Positions 21,060 through 26,485 of a stretch of DNA of 26,485 bases are shown here, piece by piece. A model generated the notes under the pieces. That model ran no database searches. It saw only the letters and a list, made by a program, of their open reading frames with translations, and was not told where the DNA came from. The number at the start of each line of letters is the position of its first letter. Within the stretch, counting starts at the first letter, position 1. The position numbers were made by a program, and so were the translations under genes. This DNA is from Ruminococcaceae bacterium UBA5391 (GTDB lineage: Bacteria > Bacillota > Clostridia > Oscillospirales > Acutalibacteraceae). Location: the NCBI GenBank assembly GCA_002410755.1, contig DHOL01000053.1, forward strand, positions 1-26,485, given 5' to 3'.

Positions 21060-22946
21060 TCACTCTGCTTCTTTATTTTTCTGATAATACTGCGCCTGTG
21101 CGTTCCAAAGCCGATAGTAAAGTCCGGAAGTATCTTTCACAAGGTTGTCATGCGTGCCATACTGGACAATTTGTCCATGAGAAAATACAGCCACTTCGTC
21201 ACAGAAACGGCAGGAGGAAAGCCGGTGAGAAATATACACTGCGGTTTTGTCCCCTATAATCTTGTTAAAGCTCAAATAAATCTCATACTCCGCCACCGGG
21301 TCGAGCGCCGCAGTCGGCTCGTCGAGGATTAGGAAGGGAGCATCTTTGTAGAGTGTCCGTGCGATTGCAATTTTCTGGGCCTCGCCGCCGGAAATCTCGA
21401 CGCCGTCTTCGCCGAATTCACGGTAAAGGCAAGTGTCAAGCCCTTTCGGCAGCGATTTTAACCGCTCACTGAAAGCAGCTTCCTTCAGACAGGTTTCCGC
21501 TTTTTTTCGGTCATAGGCTGTACCTACTGCGACATTCTGGCCAAGCGGGAATGCAAACAGCCGGAAATCCTGAAAGACAACCGAAAAGATAGAAATATAT
21601 TCCTGATAGTTGTATTTTCTAATGTTGATTCCGTTTAGTAATATTTCGCCCTCTGTCGGGTCATAAAGGCGGCACAGCAGTTTAATAAACGTCGTCTTGC
21701 CGCTGCCATTGCGCCCAACGACGGCAAGGCGTTTTCCCACTTTGAACTTCATCGAGACATGGCGCAGTGCCCAGGTATCACTTTCGGGGTAGTGGAATGA
21801 AACGTCACGAAATTCAATCTCGTAATTATGGTCGGAGCGCTTTTCGACCGTGAGGCTGCCTTGGTACATCGTGTTAGGGATGTCGAGAAACTTAAATGTC
21901 GTACGCAGAAACGCGGCGTTGTTGCGCATGGTGCCAAGCTCTTTTCCAAGCGTGATAATTCCGGCGGAAAGCGAAGTGACTGCACCGACATACTGTGTAA
22001 CCGCGCCGACGCCAAACGCGCCCGCCCATGCTTTCAGGCAGACGAAGACATAAGCGACTCCGGTGAACAGGTAACTTACGACCGCCGATAGGGCATTCAG
22101 TATGCCCATCGGCCCGCGGGCACAGTTGGCTATCTCCCCACCCGGCTTAAAATTTGTGTTCAAAAATCCATAAGCGCGTAAAATGGTATCCTGCCGGTAC
22201 ATGCGGATGTCCAAAGTGCGTTCTTTTTCGCTGAAAGCCGCATAGCCGTTAAAAGTAACCAGCCGATTAGAAAATTTGGCATCCTCTGCAAAACGCGTTT
22301 CATAGCTTTCGGCGCGGTTTGTCAGCGCGGGTGCCGCCAGTGTCACAGCAGCCATTGCCATTAGCAGGAGCACGACGGAAAGCGGACGGTTCAGTACCGT
22401 CAGTGCGCCGGCGCTCACCGGTACCTGTTGGAGAAACAGCGGTACAGTCAAAGCCACGGAACCGGCAATCTGAAAAAGTGCGCTCAGAACCGGGCTTAGT
22501 TCCCTAGCCGGAAGGCTCAGCCCCCAGCCGCCCCAGTTCCAGCTCTGCAAAGCCTGAGACACCAGGCCCGCCGTGCGCGGTTCTTCCGCCAGATGGTAAT
22601 CCATTGACATCATCTTTTCAGAGTAGATTTTCCACTCCGAAATTCCCATCAAAGAGCGGCGGCTGTTTACCCAGTGTTCCGCAGTGCTTTTCGCAAGCTC
22701 CAGCGCAGCCGTCACAGCCAGCGTCAGCACAACCAGTTTCCAAAGCACATCGGGGCGGCGCGGGCCGGCCAGTTCGTTCAGAATTTGTGCCGAAAACCAG
22801 ATGCCCGCAAGTGGAAACAGCGCGTTGAAAACAGCATATATAATTGTAGAAACAAAGTAAGACGGGCAGGCCTGCCAGATCAACTTTACGGCCCGGCTGT
22901 TCAGCCGGAACGCTTCCCTCAGCGGAACTTTTTCAGGCTTCTTCAC
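21060..22946 (-). CDS. ABC transporter half-subunit (membrane-ATPase fusion), second of a pair
   Basis: A 628-residue exporter-type protein. The transmembrane domain is about 15-335 and the ATPase domain about 375-615, with Walker A GRNGSGKTT (411-419), the signature ISGGE (518-522), Walker B FLILDEPTAALD with Glu543, and the H-loop ISHRLSS. The ATP site is canonical. The start is a GTG at 22946, eight bases after AAAGGAGG and 14 bases inside the preceding ABC gene; the frame is open to 23000 but that part lies within the neighbour. No C39 peptidase or peptide-binding extension is present. It is the last gene of an operon with a LytTR regulator and a GHKL kinase, which suggests controlled export of a peptide, lipid or drug. 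The substrate is unknown. Confidence 0.9.
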   Translation of the reverse strand: MKKPEKVPLREAFRLNSRAVKLIWQACPSYFVSTIIYAVFNALFPLAGIWFSAQILNELAGPRRPDVLWKLVVLTLAVTAALELAKSTAEHWVNSRRSLMGISEWKIYSEKMMSMDYHLAEEPRTAGLVSQALQSWNWGGWGLSLPARELSPVLSALFQIAGSVALTVPLFLQQVPVSAGALTVLNRPLSVVLLLMAMAAVTLAAPALTNRAESYETRFAEDAKFSNRLVTFNGYAAFSEKERTLDIRMYRQDTILRAYGFLNTNFKPGGEIANCARGPMGILNALSAVVSYLFTGVAYVFVCLKAWAGAFGVGAVTQYVGAVTSLSAGIITLGKELGTMRNNAAFLRTTFKFLDIPNTMYQGSLTVEKRSDHNYEIEFRDVSFHYPESDTWALRHVSMKFKVGKRLAVVGRNGSGKTTFIKLLCRLYDPTEGEILLNGINIRKYNYQEYISIFSVVFQDFRLFAFPLGQNVAVGTAYDRKKAETCLKEAAFSERLKSLPKGLDTCLYREFGEDGVEISGGEAQKIAIARTLYKDAPFLILDEPTAALDPVAEYEIYLSFNKIIGDKTAVYISHRLSSCRFCDEVAVFSHGQIVQYGTHDNLVKDTSGLYYRLWNAQAQYYQKNKEAE

Positions 22947-24768
22947 GGCTGTCGCCTCCTTTCCGGTAATAGCGGCTCTGGATTTCATACAGCTTCGCAT
23001 AGCTTCCGCCCTGCTTCATCAGTCCGTCATGCGTGCCGGTTTCGGCGATGACGCCGTTCTCAATCAGCAGGATGCGGTCGCAGAAGCGCGTGCTCGCAAG
23101 CCTGTGAGAAATATAGACTGAGCTTCGCCCGGCGGTCAGCTCACTGTATTTCTGGTAAATCTCATTCTCCGCAATGGGGTCAAGCGCTGCGGTCGGCTCG
23201 TCGAGCAGGATAACGGGCGCGTCCTTGTACAGGGCCCGTGCCAGCATCAAGCTCTGCATCTCGCCGCCGGAAAGTTCCGGAGCGTCTTCGTATACCTGCC
23301 GGTTAAGGTGGGTGTCGTATTTTTCCGGCAAACTCTCAATTTTCTCCGTGAGTCCAGCTTCAGCAATGCAGCGGCGCACCCGCTCCCGGTCAACTTTTTC
23401 GACCGACTGGGCCACGTTTTCGGCTACGGTTGCCGCAAGGAGCGAAAACTGCTGAAAGACTGCCGAGAACAGCAGGTAGTAATCGCGGCGGTTATACTGC
23501 CGGATATCCTGCCCGTTCAGCAGAACGCGGCCCTGTGTTGGGTTGAGGAATCCGCAGAGCAGCTTCACAAGCGTCGTCTTGCCCGCGCCGTTGCGCCCTA
23601 CGACGGCAACTTTTTCACCGGGGTGCAGCGTCAGGGAGATGTTTTTCAGCGTGTCCTGTCCCGCGCCCGGATAGCGGAACGATACATGGTCCAGCGTAAT
23701 TTCATACGGCGCCGCCTTTTCCCGCGGCAGGGGGACACCGTCCTCAAAGCGGAAGGGTTCCGGAGCAGTAAGGCATTCCCGGACAATGGAAATCTCAAGG
23801 CTTTGGCGCGAAAGCGTCGTCATCTGGCTGAGGATTCCCGTCACCCACGTAGTAAAGCCGCCGATCGCTGTAAAATACAGCAGGAACTGCGAAGCCGGCA
23901 GGCCGTTTTTCAGCGTCAGCGCAATGAGGTACACGTAGGCAATTCCGTTGCGCGCGAACTCCAGCACGATATCCGCAACATTCGCCCACAAATAAATGCG
24001 CTCGGCATGGTTATGAAATCCTTCAAACAACCTAAGCACTGAATGGTAGAGATCAGCGAACCACGGCTGCATCCCGAAGATGCGGATATCCTTGGCGGCC
24101 GTGCGGTCCCGCGTCCGGGAGATCAGGTAAAATATCCGGTGAGAATACTCATTTTCTTCGTCGCGGTGGCGGTAGCCCCAGCCGTTCAGACGGACGCTGA
24201 TAAAATACCCCGCTGCCGCCGTGACCAGTGTGACCAGCACAAGCCAACCGTTGAGACTGGAAAGGAGCGCAAGATAGATGCCGAAGCCAATGATGGCGGC
24301 CAGCAGGTTCCCCAGTGTCTTCCAGATTGCTTCAGTGGCCTGCCTGTTGTTTCCCACTGCATTGAAAGCGCGGTCCGTCAGTTTCAGAAATGCCGGGTCG
24401 GTCGTATTCGGGTATGAAGTCAGGCAGAACTTGTTGTTGAGGTCCTCCAGAAGGGTGAGGCGCACCTCGACACGCCCAAAGAAGGTGTTGGCGTCGATAT
24501 AGGAGCTCGCCGCCCCGGCCAGCATCAGTGCTAATGTAAAAAACACAATAGTGCAGAAAAGCTGTGGCAGAGGGGCTCTTTTCTCCACCAGTTTTAGAAT
24601 TTCCGGCGCAATGAACAGTTTCAGCACATCCAGTGTCACGGCTATGAGCGAGCCAAGCACGAGAAAAATCAGCACGCTTTTCCGTTCCTGCCACGCGCGG
24701 CGCACCATGAACCGCACATTGCTGCTCACGCTGTAGACCGCTTTTTTCTTTTCGGTTTTTTTCCGCAT
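22933..24768 (-). CDS. ABC transporter half-subunit (membrane-ATPase fusion), first of a pair
   Basis: A 611-residue exporter-type protein, partner of the following subunit. A very basic N-terminus (RKKTEKKK) precedes a transmembrane domain (about 25-325). The ATPase domain (about 350-595) has Walker A GRNGAGKTT (391-399), signature LSGGE (499-503), Walker B VILLDEPTAALD with Glu524, and the H-loop ISHRLAS. Both subunits of this pair therefore have canonical catalytic residues, unlike the exporter pair at 1680-5097. The ATG at 24768 follows AAAGGGGAG and is preferred over the in-frame ATG at 24819, which lacks a ribosome binding site. The kinase gene ends 102 bases upstream. No peptidase domain is visible. 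Confidence 0.9.
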   Translation of the reverse strand: MRKKTEKKKAVYSVSSNVRFMVRRAWQERKSVLIFLVLGSLIAVTLDVLKLFIAPEILKLVEKRAPLPQLFCTIVFFTLALMLAGAASSYIDANTFFGRVEVRLTLLEDLNNKFCLTSYPNTTDPAFLKLTDRAFNAVGNNRQATEAIWKTLGNLLAAIIGFGIYLALLSSLNGWLVLVTLVTAAAGYFISVRLNGWGYRHRDEENEYSHRIFYLISRTRDRTAAKDIRIFGMQPWFADLYHSVLRLFEGFHNHAERIYLWANVADIVLEFARNGIAYVYLIALTLKNGLPASQFLLYFTAIGGFTTWVTGILSQMTTLSRQSLEISIVRECLTAPEPFRFEDGVPLPREKAAPYEITLDHVSFRYPGAGQDTLKNISLTLHPGEKVAVVGRNGAGKTTLVKLLCGFLNPTQGRVLLNGQDIRQYNRRDYYLLFSAVFQQFSLLAATVAENVAQSVEKVDRERVRRCIAEAGLTEKIESLPEKYDTHLNRQVYEDAPELSGGEMQSLMLARALYKDAPVILLDEPTAALDPIAENEIYQKYSELTAGRSSVYISHRLASTRFCDRILLIENGVIAETGTHDGLMKQGGSYAKLYEIQSRYYRKGGDSREEA

Positions 24769-24870
24769 TCCGGTTCTCCCCTTTCCCGCTTCCAGCATAG
24801 CTGGTTTTTTCGATTCCATGGCATTCCGGGGACAATTTGTTTCATGCAGGGGATAAACTGCACCGGTGTC

Positions 24871-25530
24871 TCACTGAGGCAAAAGGATTTCCGTTGTAAA
24901 TGCGCCGTCCTCACTATTGCGGCTCAGGTATCCGCCGTGTTGTTCTACAAGTTTGTCAATGCGCAGAAGGCCGAAGCCGTGGCCCTGCCCCTTCGTAGTA
25001 GAAAACCGTCCGTTCAGTTTCCGGCGCTTTTTGTTCGCAGTGAAGTTGGTGAAGGAAAGATAGAGCTGTGTATTTTTCATGTCCATATAGACACGAATCA
25101 TGCGTTTCCCCTCAGGCAGGGCAAGGCTGGCCTCAATGGCGTTGTCAAACAGATTGCCTAAGATAATGGAGAGATCGATGGCCGGAGTTGTCAAGGCAAC
25201 CGGCACATGTGCATCCGCTTTCACCGGGATGTTTTTGGAGCGTGCGAGTGAGATTTTGCTGTTCAGGATGGCATCCGTCATTTTGTTTCCTGTTTTTATG
25301 ACCGTATCGACCGTGTTTATTTCCGTATCAAGCTCGCCGAGGTACTTTTTCAAAGCATCGAGATCCCCGGCTTCAGCAAGGCTTTTCAGCACCTGAATAT
25401 GATTCCGGGAATCATGCCGCCAGCCACGCATCTTGCGGTACATAATTTCCACTTCACGGTAATGGGTTTCCATTAACCCATTCTGATAGGCGGCAATACG
25501 TTTGTCGATCCATCTAGTCAGCAGTTTCAT
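24871..25530 (-). CDS. GHKL sensor histidine kinase without membrane domain
   Basis: A 219-residue cytosolic histidine kinase of the AgrC/VirS-like (HPK10) GHKL type. A helical segment (1-36) leads to the phosphorylation motif WRHDSRNHI with His39. The ATP-binding domain contains GNLFDNAIEAS (N-box, Asn126 and Asn130) and the G-box GQGHGFGL (181-188). AgrC-type kinases normally have six or so transmembrane helices before the H-box; here only 36 mostly charged residues precede it, so the signal input must be intracellular or come from a partner such as the ABC transporter. The ATG at 25530 has AAAGGGGG eight bases upstream, and the response regulator gene ends only 14 bases before it, so no longer N-terminus is hidden. 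It should phosphorylate the adjacent LytTR regulator. Confidence 0.88.
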   Translation of the reverse strand: MKLLTRWIDKRIAAYQNGLMETHYREVEIMYRKMRGWRHDSRNHIQVLKSLAEAGDLDALKKYLGELDTEINTVDTVIKTGNKMTDAILNSKISLARSKNIPVKADAHVPVALTTPAIDLSIILGNLFDNAIEASLALPEGKRMIRVYMDMKNTQLYLSFTNFTANKKRRKLNGRFSTTKGQGHGFGLLRIDKLVEQHGGYLSRNSEDGAFTTEILLPQ

Positions 25531-25544
25531 TGGAAAGGCCCCCT

Positions 25545-26243
25545 TTAAAAATACCGGATGATTGCGCGGTTCAGCGGTTTGTACATGCCGCGCGGAAGCG
25601 GAATATCCTCCCCTGTTTTCAGGAAAATTGTGCTCTTTGTGACTCTCCGGATAAAGTGGAGGTTGACAATATAGGAGCGGCCTGCGCGGAAAAAGCTGTC
25701 GTCCAGCTCGTCCCCGAAAGAGGAAAGGGACCTTTTCACCGTAACAGGAGCCCGGCAGTGGACGGTGACATAGTTTTTCCGCGACTCAAGGTACGAAATT
25801 TCCCGAATCGGAATGCGCATTGATTCCCCCTGGATTTCCAGAAAAAGCGCGCGCTCCCCTTCCCGCAATTTTTCCACCGCCCGACTTAAAGCGGTGAAAA
25901 GTTTTTCCCTGCTGACCGGTTTCATGAGATAATTGAGCGCTTCCACATCGTAGCCGTCTGCAATATAGTCAATATATCCGGTGATGAAAATAATCTGGAC
26001 TTCCCGGTTTTCAGCGCGGACTTGTTTTGCAAGCTCAACACCGTTTATTCCGCCCATTTCAATATCCAGCAGCAGGATACCGAAAGATTTATCCTCCGCG
26101 TAACGAAACAGGAATCCTTCGGCAGATGAAAAAGACTCTATTTGAACCGAAATCCCGGTTTTTTCCGACCATTCCGCAATTAGATGCAATAATAGTTCCG
26201 TATCCGCTGCACTGTCGTCACAGACCGCTATTTTGCAAATCAT
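25545..26243 (-). CDS. LytTR response regulator (AgrA/LytR-like)
   Basis: A 232-residue two-domain regulator. The receiver domain (about 1-120) has the acidic pair CDDS (Asp9, Asp10), the phosphoacceptor Asp60 in LLLDIEM, and Lys108 in LMKPV. The LytTR DNA-binding domain (about 135-232) includes REISYLESRKNYVTVH, DELDDSFFRAGRSYIVNL and the ending IPLPRGMYKPLNRAII. The ATG at 26243 is eight bases after GAAGG; the in-frame ATG at 26249 is too close to that site and the frame further upstream looks non-coding. First gene of the operon with the sensorless kinase and the two ABC half-transporters, which are its probable targets. A tandem TTTACATA repeat lies about 60 bases upstream. Confidence 0.92.
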   Translation of the reverse strand: MICKIAVCDDSAADTELLLHLIAEWSEKTGISVQIESFSSAEGFLFRYAEDKSFGILLLDIEMGGINGVELAKQVRAENREVQIIFITGYIDYIADGYDVEALNYLMKPVSREKLFTALSRAVEKLREGERALFLEIQGESMRIPIREISYLESRKNYVTVHCRAPVTVKRSLSSFGDELDDSFFRAGRSYIVNLHFIRRVTKSTIFLKTGEDIPLPRGMYKPLNRAIIRYF

Positions 26244-26301
26244 ATACATCACCTTCTTCAGAAAGGCGTTGGATTTCCGAGCGGTGCCTCTGTAAAAATT
26301 C

Positions 26302-26317
26302 TTTACATATTTACATA
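26302..26317. repeat. Tandem TTTACATA repeat upstream of the LytTR operon
   Basis: Two adjacent copies of TTTACATA in the AT-rich leader/promoter region of the response regulator gene. It could be part of a regulatory site; it does not have the spacing usual for LytTR direct repeats. Confidence 0.35.
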
Positions 26318-26376
26318 TTATTTTAGCATAAACCCGTGACTGTAAAAAACAGCATACCGCAGTGTATCCTTCACAT

Positions 26377-26426
26377 AAAAAGGGGAACCTGCATTGGGCA
26401 AGCAAAACTGCCCAATGCAGGTTCCC
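26377..26426 (-). terminator. Terminator of a gene beyond the right edge
   Basis: An 18-bp perfect stem (26383-26400 with 26409-26426) with an eight-base loop is followed, on the minus strand, by TTTTTA. It should end a minus-strand transcript entering from the right. In that strand one frame at the window edge ends HIFGRKHVL before a TGA at 26456-26454, a possible C-terminus of that gene, but 30 bases are too few to support a call. Confidence 0.8.
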
Positions 26427-26485
26427 TCTCTCTGGCAGAATCACGGAGGCTTATCAGAGGACGTGTTTCCTGCCGAAAATGTGTC

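Noticed and set aside
23308..24042. 244-residue open frame on the plus strand
   Set aside because: Antisense to the ABC ATPase domain; composition is rich in Arg and Gln, as expected of a shadow frame.
24726..24914. 62-residue cysteine-containing frame across the kinase-ABC gap that could be an exported peptide
   Set aside because: No ribosome binding site, no leader motif (such as a double-Gly site), and it overlaps both neighbouring genes.
26427..26485. Possible 3' end of a minus-strand gene at the right edge
   Set aside because: Several frames end or stay open in about 50 bases and none can be preferred; noted only with the terminator.

Overview
The window looks like a chromosomal segment of a spore-forming, mid-GC Firmicute of the Clostridia, most likely an Oscillospiraceae/Ruminococcaceae-type organism. 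The reasons are a SleB-type cortex hydrolase, AGGAGG-type ribosome binding sites before nearly every gene, TTGACA-17-TATAAT promoters, PadR/MarR/DeoR/LytTR regulators and an LplB/YtcP/LipO-type sugar importer. Genus assignment is inference only. No phage, transposase, CRISPR array or tRNA was seen.

Layout. (1) 1-110: the left edge carries an outward-facing, rRNA-like promoter on the minus strand. (2) 217-1567: a SleB-like hydrolase whose 5' end appears frameshifted, convergent with a small lipoprotein that has its own promoter. (3) 1680-5570, minus strand: a MarR regulator and two ABC half-transporters forming a heterodimeric exporter with one degenerate and one canonical ATP site; the second subunit ends abnormally early inside a perfect inverted repeat. 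(4) 5746-9685, minus strand: sugar-phosphate-isomerase-like TIM barrel, DeoR repressor, organophosphate-antiporter-like MFS transporter and PHP phosphoesterase. Divergent from it, 9964-11724, lie a PhnP-like metallo-beta-lactamase-fold hydrolase and a polytopic membrane protein. (5) 11793-13081, minus strand: PadR regulator and a HAAS/DUF4097-type protein, insulated by terminators on both sides. (6) 13265-20709: a carbohydrate locus. On the minus strand are a small ribbon-helix-helix (RHH) protein, a cytosolic glycoside-hydrolase-like protein and a lipoprotein polysaccharide deacetylase. On the plus strand are a second, paralogous RHH protein, two sugar permeases and a solute-binding lipoprotein, with no ATPase. 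(7) 20710-21059: a 350-base gap with a promoter and a strong terminator about 250 bases apart and no credible ORF, a candidate small RNA gene. (8) 21060-26243, minus strand: LytTR response regulator, a GHKL histidine kinase with no membrane segment, and a second pair of ABC half-transporters. The right edge holds a terminator for a gene that lies outside the window.

How the parts work together (inference). The locus in (6) reads as import of an oligosaccharide, trimming outside by the deacetylase and degradation inside by the cytosolic hydrolase, with paired RHH proteins as unusual candidate regulators. The locus in (4) reads as uptake and processing of a phosphorylated or cyclic-phosphate sugar: it contains an organophosphate-type transporter next to two unrelated phosphoesterase folds (PHP and PhnP-like MBL), both of which include known cyclic ribose phosphate diesterases. 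Modules (3) and (8) are regulated exporters.

The observations I would check first are the candidate ncRNA (20801-21048), the PHP/MBL/transporter locus, the RHH pair with an apparent AUA start codon, the sensorless kinase plus ABC operon, and the frameshifted SleB start.
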